A stretch of DNA of 64,000 nt from a virus, in the IMG/VR virus record IMGVR_UViG_3300036770_007703, positions 21,289 through 85,288 of that record; one strand, given 5' to 3'. Below the pieces are notes generated by a model. The model ran no database searches and had not been told where the DNA came from. It saw nothing but the letters and a program-made list of their open reading frames with translations. Position numbers and translations under genes: made by a program. This document shows positions 8,165 through 15,597 of the stretch, piece after piece (positions within the stretch are counted from its first letter, which is position 1; each line of letters opens with the position of its first letter).

Positions 8165-9786
8165 TGAGAGATTTATTGAACAAATTAGATGAAGTGTTGC
8201 TCGTTGAAAAAGCCCGGGGTCTGTTGTATCGTGATCCCGGTGATACATTTTTCCAAGGCACACTACAGTCTCCCACGGCCGAGATCGTGTTCCGCGATCT
8301 AGACTACTATCCGTCACAGCCCGGGGCCTATGACAGCTACGAAGAGATGGCCCAGGCCGGACAAAAATTAGCTGCCCAGTATCCCAATGGCATCATCTGG
8401 AGCAATCGACCCGGTGCTCGCAGTCGTGCTTTTGCTGTGCTCACTTTTGATGGCCCCGGCAAAGGTGAGACCACCAGTTTTGGTAGATTCTTTGATCAAA
8501 TCAAGCCCGACATGTCGGGACTGTGGAAGAACAATGAGCTGCCTGGCAACTGGCAATTGAAAAAGGCCACCAGCCTCAAAGGCAGTTACTACAAACTCAA
8601 GCCTTCGGATCTGTTTCCACCCGAGAGCAAATTTGATTCACCTGCAGACTGCATCTCCGGCATCGGCAGCAATGCCGACGCTTCGTCCCCGGGGCAGGAA
8701 CAGGCCATACAACAGATACTACCTGGCATGCAGATGCTGCTGAAAAAGCAGTATCCGATTTTCTCCAACATTGACCCCAACATGATATCGGCTGTGAGAG
8801 ATGACCTCGGTGAAACCATTGGTCCCATAGCCATGGTCCAGGGCATGATCAAAGATGCCACGCTGGACAAAGCTCGAATAGACATACTCGGACAACGTGG
8901 CACATTCGCCGGCAGCCAAATTTACTTTCCGGCCAGCAAGATCAACGGTTTGGTCGACAGCTATCTCCTGCAGCCAGGTGGCGTCGAAATCGGTGTTTCC
9001 AGCAAAGGCGAAAGCGGGGCCAAGGCGTCGGTGAAGAACATCGCCGATGGTGTGGTGCGTGCCCGAGAAAAAGGCATGACCGATCTCTTAGACCAATACG
9101 CTGATCAAGTCGAGATCATCGAGCGTGTGGGATCTCTGGGCAGCCGAGATTTGCCCTTGGTGCTGGGACAAGAGTACGGATACATCACCAAGAGCCAGGC
9201 CGCTGCCATACTCAAGCTGATAGATTCGGGTGCCAAAAATCTCAATTCTGTCAATGTTGACAGCGAAGATCGCAAGGTCCTGCAAGGTCTCATGGATGAA
9301 TACAAGCCCAAGACCGACAACCCCAAATACAACGTGGGCTACCATGTGTTGGCGGTGCTGGCCAAGAAAGTCATGACCGACATCAACAAGGATCCCAAAT
9401 TTGGAGAAGCCTGTCTCAAGTTTCTCAACACCAGCCCCATCGTGCAACTGCACCTCAAGGGACGCGAAGGCAAGGATTCGTACACGGTGTCGGGTTTTGA
9501 TGTCAAATATCCTCCGGATTTCCGTGGCACAGTGGCCTTGGATGCATCAAAGGTGTATGCGGCCACCGGCACCAATGGTCGTGTGAGCTTTGCCTACAAT
9601 CCCACGGTCGACGCCGAAGCCTTGGTATCACCCGCAGACGAGCCCGGGGACAGTCCGGCGGCCTCTTCAGCGGCTGCTGTAGATCAAGATTTCGAAACAC
9701 CGCGATCCAATATCAAAGCTCGCAGAGAACCAGCGAAACCCGCCGGTGATCAAGCAGTGCTGGGAAGACAGCGCAGATCACGGTAA
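8164..9786 (+). CDS. 540-aa hypothetical probable internal head protein
   Basis: Start ATG 8164 overlaps the upstream TGA (TGATG) and is preferred to GTG 8161. The N-terminus MRDLLNKLDEVLLVEKA contains LLVE followed by Lys, a gp21-like cut. The central part has GVEIGVSSKGESGAKAS near residue 270-290, which recalls nuclease-like phage proteins but I cannot assign a fold. The C-terminal 60 residues are Ala/Pro/Arg-rich and disordered. No signal peptide or membrane helix. Confidence 0.65.
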   Translation: MRDLLNKLDEVLLVEKARGLLYRDPGDTFFQGTLQSPTAEIVFRDLDYYPSQPGAYDSYEEMAQAGQKLAAQYPNGIIWSNRPGARSRAFAVLTFDGPGKGETTSFGRFFDQIKPDMSGLWKNNELPGNWQLKKATSLKGSYYKLKPSDLFPPESKFDSPADCISGIGSNADASSPGQEQAIQQILPGMQMLLKKQYPIFSNIDPNMISAVRDDLGETIGPIAMVQGMIKDATLDKARIDILGQRGTFAGSQIYFPASKINGLVDSYLLQPGGVEIGVSSKGESGAKASVKNIADGVVRAREKGMTDLLDQYADQVEIIERVGSLGSRDLPLVLGQEYGYITKSQAAAILKLIDSGAKNLNSVNVDSEDRKVLQGLMDEYKPKTDNPKYNVGYHVLAVLAKKVMTDINKDPKFGEACLKFLNTSPIVQLHLKGREGKDSYTVSGFDVKYPPDFRGTVALDASKVYAATGTNGRVSFAYNPTVDAEALVSPADEPGDSPAASSAAAVDQDFETPRSNIKARREPAKPAGDQAVLGRQRRSR

Positions 9787-9789
9787 ATA
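9784..9789 (+). promoter_or_regulatory. late promoter motif abutting a start codon
   Basis: TAAATA includes the upstream stop TAA and ends 4 bases before ATG 9794. Confidence 0.4.
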
Positions 9790-9793
9790 GAAA

Positions 9794-10612
9794 ATGCGCC
9801 TTGTAGACTTGTTCGAAGATTCTCCCCGCGACCGATTTGAACGTGATCCCTCGGCCACGGGCAAGCTGGTGATCTTTGACATCGACGATACCTTGGTGAA
9901 CACCACTACAAAAGTGGGTGTGCGCAGAAATGGCAAACTTGTCAAAAAACTCAACAGCCATGATTTCACGCACTACGAACTACAGCCCGGCGAAGAGTTT
10001 GACTTTGGAGGATTCCGCGACGCTCGCGAATTCTACACACAGGCCCGACCCATCCCGGGCATGATCCGACAGCTCAAACAGGACATAGAGTCGGGCAACA
10101 AGGTGATAATGCTCACAGCACGCAGCGACTTCAATGATCGTGACGTGTTTCTGGATACATTCCGGCAGTACGGTATTGACATGGATCGCATACACGTTTA
10201 CCGCGCCGGCAATCTGGTCACCAAAGCCGCCACAGAAGAAAAGAAAAAGATAATCTTGAAGCATTTGCTGGGCAAGCATCCCTACGAAAAGGTCATCATG
10301 TATGACGACTCGGTGCCCAATCTCAATGCTTTCCTCAGCCTCAAGCAAGACTTTCCTTACACAGAATTCTATGCCTGGCATGTGGATCCCAATGGGCAGG
10401 CCGCGGAATATCACAGAACCAATGCAGGCGTCAAAGAAAACTTTGCGGATGGTAAGGTCAAAGGTAAGAGTCGCCCTGGCCGTGTGAAGCGTAGTGGTGC
10501 TAGTTGTAAAGGCAGCGTCACAGACCTGCGTGCCCGGGCAAAAAAGTATGGTGGTGAGCGCGGCCGGATGTACCATTGGTGCGCTAACATGAAGAGCGGT
10601 AAGAATAAGTAA
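9794..10612 (+). CDS. HAD-family phosphatase with targeting-like leader and basic tail module
   Basis: 272 aa. The first residues MRLVDLFEDSP match the looser leader also seen at 12504 (MNLQDLFENN). HAD motifs are clear: FDIDDTL (I), LTARSD (II), a downstream Lys, and MYDDS (IV), giving a Mg-dependent phosphohydrolase. From about residue 215 comes GVKENFADGKVKGKSRPG and then a Cys/Lys-rich module ending YHWCANMKSG, which recurs in phage proteins; GVKE before it is a candidate processing site. Probably packaged in the head. Substrate unknown (nucleotide or nucleic-acid 3'-phosphate are options). Confidence 0.8.
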   Translation: MRLVDLFEDSPRDRFERDPSATGKLVIFDIDDTLVNTTTKVGVRRNGKLVKKLNSHDFTHYELQPGEEFDFGGFRDAREFYTQARPIPGMIRQLKQDIESGNKVIMLTARSDFNDRDVFLDTFRQYGIDMDRIHVYRAGNLVTKAATEEKKKIILKHLLGKHPYEKVIMYDDSVPNLNAFLSLKQDFPYTEFYAWHVDPNGQAAEYHRTNAGVKENFADGKVKGKSRPGRVKRSGASCKGSVTDLRARAKKYGGERGRMYHWCANMKSGKNK

Positions 10613-10616
10613 ACAC

Positions 10617-10820
10617 ATGAGAGCGCGAGACTTCACCAACCGTCAGTTAAAAACACTGAACACTTATCGTGTTCGCCTGCGTTTAAAGCAACCGGGTGGG
10701 TATACCCAGCAGCTGGACACCACGATCATGGCGAGAAATCCCATGATGGCTAGACGCATGTTGCAACAGCAATACAGCAATCGCAATGTCATGGTAGGAA
10801 ATCCCCGACTCATCAAATAA
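10617..10820 (+). CDS. 67-aa basic protein with targeting-like leader
   Basis: Begins MRARDFTNRQ, a close variant of the leader. The rest forms strand-strand-helix-strand (YRVRLRL...DTTIMARNPMMARRML...) like one unit of the repeats at the C-terminus of the 4289 protein. Very basic, so DNA binding is plausible. Function unknown. Confidence 0.6.
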   Translation: MRARDFTNRQLKTLNTYRVRLRLKQPGGYTQQLDTTIMARNPMMARRMLQQQYSNRNVMVGNPRLIK

Positions 10821-10830
10821 AACACGCGGA

Positions 10831-10836
10831 TAAATA
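10831..10836 (+). promoter_or_regulatory. late promoter motif abutting a start codon
   Basis: TAAATA followed by 4 bases and ATG 10841, in a 20-base intergenic gap. Confidence 0.4.
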
Positions 10837-10840
10837 CAAC

Positions 10841-11140
10841 ATGGGAAAAAAGAACAGTCCATGTTTTGTCCGTGCGGTGTTTGATCTCGACTGCGAATGG
10901 GAGGGATTGCCTCCGGTATATCGCATCTATTTCAACGAAGAGCTTTTTACCGAGCGTGAATGGAGATGGCAAAATGTCTATCTCCAGGAAAATCTGCGCA
11001 TAATGGCACCTCCCGGACGTTACGTGGTGCGTATACAGCCCGTGGGCCCAAATCTAGCCATATTCAGACCCTCCAATCATCGTGTCATGGCCGGCAATGC
11101 CGAATGGATAAGACCAGACATACTGGAGATACGTCGATGA
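10841..11140 (+). CDS. 99-aa hypothetical phage protein
   Basis: Compact, strand-rich protein (FVRAVFDLDCEW, YRIYFNEEL, RYVVRIQPV) with no motif I can name. It overlaps the next gene by ATGA. It lacks the targeting-like leader of its neighbours, so it may be an external or scaffold component. Confidence 0.6.
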   Translation: MGKKNSPCFVRAVFDLDCEWEGLPPVYRIYFNEELFTEREWRWQNVYLQENLRIMAPPGRYVVRIQPVGPNLAIFRPSNHRVMAGNAEWIRPDILEIRR

Positions 11141-11313
11141 GAGCTCGAGAATTCATACGCGAAAACTCAGACAGTGTCACCAGCGGTGACATAGCCACAG
11201 CAGCGGCACCCATTGGTGGAGTTATTAGTCGCATGTTGAAACCAGTGACAACTAAATATAGAAATGCTGTGACAAATTACACCCTGGAAAAGACAAAAAA
11301 TGTTGGTAGATGA
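11137..11313 (+). CDS. 58-aa protein with capsid-targeting-like leader
   Basis: MRAREFIREN at the start is the closest match to the T4 peptide EFIAE-A. The remaining residues include a Gly/Ala stretch and a basic C-terminus. Start overlaps the upstream stop (ATGA), end overlaps the Dps-like gene by 14 bases. Likely an internal protein. Confidence 0.6.
   Translation: MRAREFIRENSDSVTSGDIATAAAPIGGVISRMLKPVTTKYRNAVTNYTLEKTKNVGR
11253..11258 (+). promoter_or_regulatory. late promoter motif before the Dps-like gene
   Basis: CTAAATA inside the upstream small gene, 41 bases before ATG 11300; a leader with GGAAAAG as SD would follow, the normal late-gene geometry. Confidence 0.4.
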
Positions 11314-11743
11314 CCTCAAAACACTGTTGGCCACGCAATATGCGTTCGTGATCAAAGCACAGTTCTTCCACTGGAACGTGGAAGGTCCTGACTTTGCACA
11401 ATTACATCGATTCTTTGGCAAGATCTACGAAGAGGTGTACGAAAACAGCATAGACCAGACCGCAGAATTCATACGCATACTCGACGACTACACACCTGGC
11501 AGTTTTGAGAGATTCGGCGAGCTCAGCCTCATCACTGGACAGATCAAGGTACCGCGTGCCAGTCTCATGATCCAGGAGCTCTTGGCCGACACACAGACCT
11601 TGATCGATCAGCTCAACACCACGTTTGATGCAGCCGAGGCCGAAGATCAACAGGGCATCATGGACTTCCTGGCCGGACGAATCGACGCCATGGGCAAACA
11701 CCGTTGGATGCTGAAGAGTTTCCTGAAAGAAGATCGAGCATGA
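11300..11743 (+). CDS. Dps-like ferritin (DNA protection during starvation family)
   Basis: 147 aa, four-helix-bundle pattern. FFHWNVEGPDFAQLHRFF is the Dps ferroxidase signature; His24 and His36 are 12 residues apart as in Dps, followed by Asp52 and Glu56. Dps proteins oxidise and store iron, detoxify peroxide and some coat DNA. The gene overlaps its upstream and downstream neighbours and lies in the internal-protein block after a late-type motif. No targeting leader is present, so it may act in the cell rather than the head. Confidence 0.85.
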   Translation: MLVDDLKTLLATQYAFVIKAQFFHWNVEGPDFAQLHRFFGKIYEEVYENSIDQTAEFIRILDDYTPGSFERFGELSLITGQIKVPRASLMIQELLADTQTLIDQLNTTFDAAEAEDQQGIMDFLAGRIDAMGKHRWMLKSFLKEDRA

Positions 11744-12501
11744 AGATACGCGATGTCAAACAATTGCCGGCCCGCTTTCAGCCCGCCAATACATCACCGC
11801 AGCTGAGTGGTCCCTATCCCGGACGCAATGCCACACGCGGATATCTCGTAGGTGAAGACCAAGAACAAAATGTTTCGGAAGCTGGCTACAATCCCTTGGA
11901 TGCGGAACGTCGCGAGCAACGTGCCATGGATCAAGAACGTCGGCAGTTCAAGAGAGATGAACTTGAATTTGAACTGGGCGGCGAAGAAGAGCGCATGCGT
12001 GCCTACAATGAAGGCACCTTCTATCTGCGCATCAACGGACGCATCTGGCGGCGAAATGGAGAACCTGTTGCTTTCCAAGGACGCCAGCATGCAGCACGCG
12101 CCGGACAGACCATCAAGGATCGTGATCCTAAACGCGATGTGGTGATCACCCGTGATGCTCGAGATCAGACTCCGGTGTCTGAAGCACGTGATACCACCTA
12201 CGAGGACATACTCAGTAGCCTACAGCGCAAACTGGGCGACTATCTACAGGATGTGGCCACTGCTGTGAAAAACGATCCCGACCTCCTGGACAAAAAGCCG
12301 CAGCTCAAAGACATACAAGCTGTGAAAACTCTGCGCACCGATGATGGGCACGAGATCAAGATACACGGCAACGAAGATGATGGATTCCGTATTTCGATCC
12401 GCAACCGAGACATCCCCACACATTTCCGAGATCTCGATGAGGCCATCATGGCTTCGGAGATGTACTGCCAGCGCCGGCGTGATTATCGACAAGAAGCCTG
12501 A
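11740..12501 (+). CDS. 253-aa modular probable internal head protein
   Basis: Start ATG 11740 overlaps the previous TGA. Residues 55-85 are a charged coiled coil (NPLDAERREQRAMDQERRQ). Residues about 95-145 form a strand-helix unit (FYLRINGRIWRRNGE) like those at the end of the 4289 protein. Two candidate cut sites, QNVSE-AG and TPVSE-AR, separate the parts. Function unknown. Confidence 0.65.
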   Translation: MKIRDVKQLPARFQPANTSPQLSGPYPGRNATRGYLVGEDQEQNVSEAGYNPLDAERREQRAMDQERRQFKRDELEFELGGEEERMRAYNEGTFYLRINGRIWRRNGEPVAFQGRQHAARAGQTIKDRDPKRDVVITRDARDQTPVSEARDTTYEDILSSLQRKLGDYLQDVATAVKNDPDLLDKKPQLKDIQAVKTLRTDDGHEIKIHGNEDDGFRISIRNRDIPTHFRDLDEAIMASEMYCQRRRDYRQEA

Positions 12502-12503
12502 TC

Positions 12504-13667
12504 ATGAACCTACAAGATCTATTTGAGAACAACGAACCCACTGCCATGGCCCAGGCTGTGACACGGAGGATACTGAGCACACGCAGTGACCTCTTGAGCC
12601 GCTACGGAGTCGAAGCTGTGAGCCAGGCCATTGATGATGTCACAGGCGACGGTGATTGGGAAGAGATCGGCAGCTCAGACGTGAGTGCTTATGTGAGATA
12701 TGTGGAAGATTACCTGCGAGATCACCATGGCAGCCGCGAGGAGATGGCGGACCGAAAGCCATTCGCCGAACAAGGTGTCTCGGAAGGCTTCATAGACACC
12801 ATAAAGGGTGCTGCCAAAGAACTCACCAGAGACAGCCTGCAGAAGAAGATCAAGCAGGCCTGGGAAAATACATTCTGGCCCCGGCATGTGGAGCCTGCAC
12901 TGAACCGCATCCAGATCGATGGTCGACCATTCCGCAAAATGGTCTTGGGAGAGCCACGCATGATCGAAAATGATCGCAGCCAGCGTGCCTTGCTCAAGCA
13001 GTATACCGTGAACATAGTGTTCCCCATCGACCCCCAGGACTGGTCCGGTGATGAGATCCGGTATCTAGAAGGACAACTGCAAGACATCCAAGATGGAGCA
13101 TGGAATCCCAAGGTACAGGGGCTGGGATTGGTCAGTTTCGACCAGCCCATGAAGAGTTTCCAATATACCCGCAGCGAGACACCCGACCTTGTGATACCTG
13201 TGAGGATCACCAGCCTGGACATCAATCGAGGATTGGTGGGCGAGCAAGGTGTGGCGGAAAACCAACGCCGTTTCAACAACGTCAACGACGATGATCTCTA
13301 TGCTGTAGATCCACGAACCAAAGAGATCATAGCTCACCTTGGCAATCCCTACAACAATAGAACGGCTGTATTGATCAAAAAGAGACAGCATGAACAGCAG
13401 GGCCATGAGGTCATGTCAGGCATGCGAGCTAAATTCAACAGAGATGTCAACGAGCAACAGATCCAAGAAGATCGTGTTGTGCCTGTGGTCGTCATTGGAT
13501 CTGACAACAAGAAAATAGATCGTCGAATTCGTATCGCACCTGGCACCAAAGATCCCATACTTGCCATCATGAGATACTACGCCCGGCAAGGACAAGAACT
13601 TTACTCGGTGAACGGCCAACGAGTGGGAGCGGGTGCTCTGGCCGAAGCAGACTCAGATCATGAATGA
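12504..13667 (+). CDS. 387-aa modular probable internal head protein
   Basis: MNLQDLFENN leader; repeated linkers EQGVSE-GF (about residue 90) and EQGVAE-NQ (about 250) look like prohead-protease sites dividing the protein into three pieces. The last 75 residues (VVPVVVIGSDNKKIDRRIRI...) look like a small alpha/beta unit. No catalytic motif seen. Overlaps the next gene by 8 bases. Confidence 0.65.
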   Translation: MNLQDLFENNEPTAMAQAVTRRILSTRSDLLSRYGVEAVSQAIDDVTGDGDWEEIGSSDVSAYVRYVEDYLRDHHGSREEMADRKPFAEQGVSEGFIDTIKGAAKELTRDSLQKKIKQAWENTFWPRHVEPALNRIQIDGRPFRKMVLGEPRMIENDRSQRALLKQYTVNIVFPIDPQDWSGDEIRYLEGQLQDIQDGAWNPKVQGLGLVSFDQPMKSFQYTRSETPDLVIPVRITSLDINRGLVGEQGVAENQRRFNNVNDDDLYAVDPRTKEIIAHLGNPYNNRTAVLIKKRQHEQQGHEVMSGMRAKFNRDVNEQQIQEDRVVPVVVIGSDNKKIDRRIRIAPGTKDPILAIMRYYARQGQELYSVNGQRVGAGALAEADSDHE

Positions 13668-13842
13668 TGGATTGTTGCGCGAGTATCGATTCGAAGTGAT
13701 CGATCGCCAAGAGCGGATCACCGAATACTTGATCATGGCCAACAATTTTGAACAAGCCCGGCTTGATCTCAGCAAACTCATCATGCCCGACACTGTGATC
13801 AAACTGATCGATCGACAGGCCAACCCGGATCGATATCTATGA
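13660..13842 (+). CDS. 60-aa hypothetical protein
   Basis: Start ATG 13660 chosen over an upstream ATG because it overlaps the previous stop tightly. One strand-strand-helix-strand unit (YRFEVIDRQERITEYL) resembling the repeat units of neighbouring proteins. Overlaps the next ATG (ATGA). Confidence 0.55.
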   Translation: MNDGLLREYRFEVIDRQERITEYLIMANNFEQARLDLSKLIMPDTVIKLIDRQANPDRYL

Positions 13843-14498
13843 GAGCAAAAGAATTCGCCCAATCAGTAAAAGAATATGAACAGGACACCACTCGATCAAA
13901 CGAGATAGAGAGAGTGATGACTCGAGCCGGTTACAAAATGTTGGGTGGCGGTGCTGAGGCAACAGCATGGGCTCGACAGTCTGGACCAGTCATCAAAGTG
14001 ATCATGCCTGATGAACACATCATAAACACCGATCCGGCCATGCAGTCATTTAAACGTTTCTATAAACTTACTAAAAAATATCCCAGCAAACATTGGCCAA
14101 TTTTTTACAGTATGAAGGATGAGAATGGTGTCGCTTCAGAGTTCGCCAAGTTCCGAATCGGAAACAGAAAGTACATGCAAATAGCCATCGAGAGACTGCA
14201 AGAACTAACTCCCAGAGAAGAAGAACTTGTAGAAGAAATGTCATCGCTTATTGCTGATGGAACATCATACAAAGAGTTCGTGGAAGAAGAACTTCCAGTG
14301 ATAAAAAGATTCAATCCACCCACATACAAAATAGCACAGGCAATAAAACTTCAGTTGCCCACGTTATGGGCTGCCATGGAAATGGCATACAAAAAATCAA
14401 GTCATAGATACGAGTGGGATCTACATGGCGGCAATGTCATGAAACGTGCAGATGGAACCCTGGTCATCACCGATCCTTTTATACAATGGGCAGGTTGA
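13839..14498 (+). CDS. kinase-fold protein with capsid-targeting-like leader
   Basis: 219 aa. Residues 1-12 MRAKEFAQSVKE carry the leader. The C-terminal WDLHGGNVMKRADGTLVITDP matches the catalytic loop and metal-binding Asp of protein-kinase-like/aminoglycoside-phosphotransferase folds (D-x-H-x-x-N ... D-P). The Gly-rich GGGAEATAWA near residue 36 can be the nucleotide loop. It probably phosphorylates a host protein or small molecule after delivery from the head; that is inference. Confidence 0.75.
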   Translation: MRAKEFAQSVKEYEQDTTRSNEIERVMTRAGYKMLGGGAEATAWARQSGPVIKVIMPDEHIINTDPAMQSFKRFYKLTKKYPSKHWPIFYSMKDENGVASEFAKFRIGNRKYMQIAIERLQELTPREEELVEEMSSLIADGTSYKEFVEEELPVIKRFNPPTYKIAQAIKLQLPTLWAAMEMAYKKSSHRYEWDLHGGNVMKRADGTLVITDPFIQWAG

Positions 14499-14499
14499 T

Positions 14500-14787
14500 A
14501 TGAGAGCCAGCGAATTCGTCACCGAAAAGTGGAGCCAAAAATACAAGCGTAGCATCAACTGTGATCGTCCCCGTGGATTCAGCCAGCGTGCGCATTGTGC
14601 TGGGCGCAAGAAAACCGACGAAGAAGAGCAATTGGATGAGCTGAATTTCTTGGGCAGTCCCTGTACCAAGGATTGCAGTGGGCATCGTGCCGGTTATGAA
14701 TGGAGCCGTCGAAACGGAGGACGAGCTCCGGCTTCTTGGAGTCCCAGTTTCAACAAAGGTGCGGCTTTACAACGATCGGGCAAATAG
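14500..14787 (+). CDS. 95-aa targeting-leader protein with two Cys/Lys-rich modules
   Basis: MRASEFVTEK leader, then a basic module (NCDRPRGFSQRAHCAGRKK), a linker EEEQLDE-L and a second module (SPCTKDCSGHRAGYEWS). Both modules recur in phage proteins with unknown function. An assortment of modules behind the same leader is the rule in this block. Confidence 0.65.
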   Translation: MRASEFVTEKWSQKYKRSINCDRPRGFSQRAHCAGRKKTDEEEQLDELNFLGSPCTKDCSGHRAGYEWSRRNGGRAPASWSPSFNKGAALQRSGK

Positions 14788-14795
14788 TGTATACT
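14766..14795 (+). promoter_or_regulatory. sigma70-like promoter TTTACA-N18-TATACT
   Basis: -35 TTTACA 14766-14771, -10 TATACT 14790-14795. The expected start (about 14802) coincides with the ATG of the next gene, so a leaderless message is predicted. Confidence 0.55.
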
Positions 14796-14801
14796 AAAGG
14801 C

Positions 14802-15035
14802 ATGCCCAAGAATCCTGTGATTTTCGAAAGTCCCGATGGCGGACATACTGTGTACCAAAGAGAAATAGGCAGCGATCATCGAGAACTCATCATAGAGGAC
14901 TCGACCATACTCACTCAGCGCGAACGATTGGTGGAAAAACAGTTATGGCACAACATACTGGAGGCCAGCCGCAGCGATGCCGTGCTCCGAGAACTGTTGG
15001 ATCGAGCTCTTGTCTACTATGAACTCAAAAAATAA
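14802..15035 (+). CDS. 77-aa hypothetical phage protein
   Basis: Short protein with a beta-rich first half (VIFESPDGGHTVYQRE) and a helical second half (RLVEKQLWHNILEAS). Widespread type of small phage protein, unnamed. Start codon lies at the predicted transcription start. Overlaps the next gene by 17 bases. Confidence 0.65.
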   Translation: MPKNPVIFESPDGGHTVYQREIGSDHRELIIEDSTILTQRERLVEKQLWHNILEASRSDAVLRELLDRALVYYELKK

Positions 15036-15597
15036 ATCCATATCCGAAAGCAGCGGATACAGCCTCAAAGGCAGCTTCACTCGAGACCTCACCACCAGCA
15101 AGGTATGGTTGCTGATGGAACTTGCTCGCATACGACCACGAGTGGGAACTGTTTACAATCTAGGTTCTTGGTATGGAAATCTGGCCATGTACTTCAATCT
15201 GCTGCCCCTGGTTCGAGCTCGCAAAATCATCAATGTAGAACAACAATCTCAATGGTTGCGCCAAGGTGCACGCATGCTGCGCCTCATGGGTGCCCAGAAC
15301 GTGATCAACATGCACCAAGATGCCAATGATCTAGACTATCCACAGCTGGATGGCAACGGAGTGGTCATCAATACCAGTGTCAACGACATGCCTGGACGAG
15401 ACTGGTATGATCATGTGCCAAACAACACACTGATGATCATGCAGACCCGAGATCACAATCCCAATCGCAGCGACTACGAAAACAACGACGAAATCTTGCA
15501 AGCGTTTCCCTTGCGCCGTGTGCTGTATCGCGGCCGCCTGGATCTCACAGACCCTGAAACCGAATACACACGCTACATGGTGATTGGCATCAAATGA
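15019..15597 (+). CDS. Rossmann-like putative SAM-dependent methyltransferase
   Basis: 192 aa. VYNLGSWYGNLAMYF is in the place of the SAM-binding motif I (hydrophobic-x-x-G-x-x-x-G), followed by an acidic end of strand 2 (INVEQQ) and DANDLDYP. The usual motif IV is replaced by GVVINTSVNDMP. I judge it a phage methyltransferase-like protein; substrate unknown. Coupled to the glycosyl-type gene downstream by ATGA. Confidence 0.55.
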   Translation: MNSKNKSISESSGYSLKGSFTRDLTTSKVWLLMELARIRPRVGTVYNLGSWYGNLAMYFNLLPLVRARKIINVEQQSQWLRQGARMLRLMGAQNVINMHQDANDLDYPQLDGNGVVINTSVNDMPGRDWYDHVPNNTLMIMQTRDHNPNRSDYENNDEILQAFPLRRVLYRGRLDLTDPETEYTRYMVIGIK

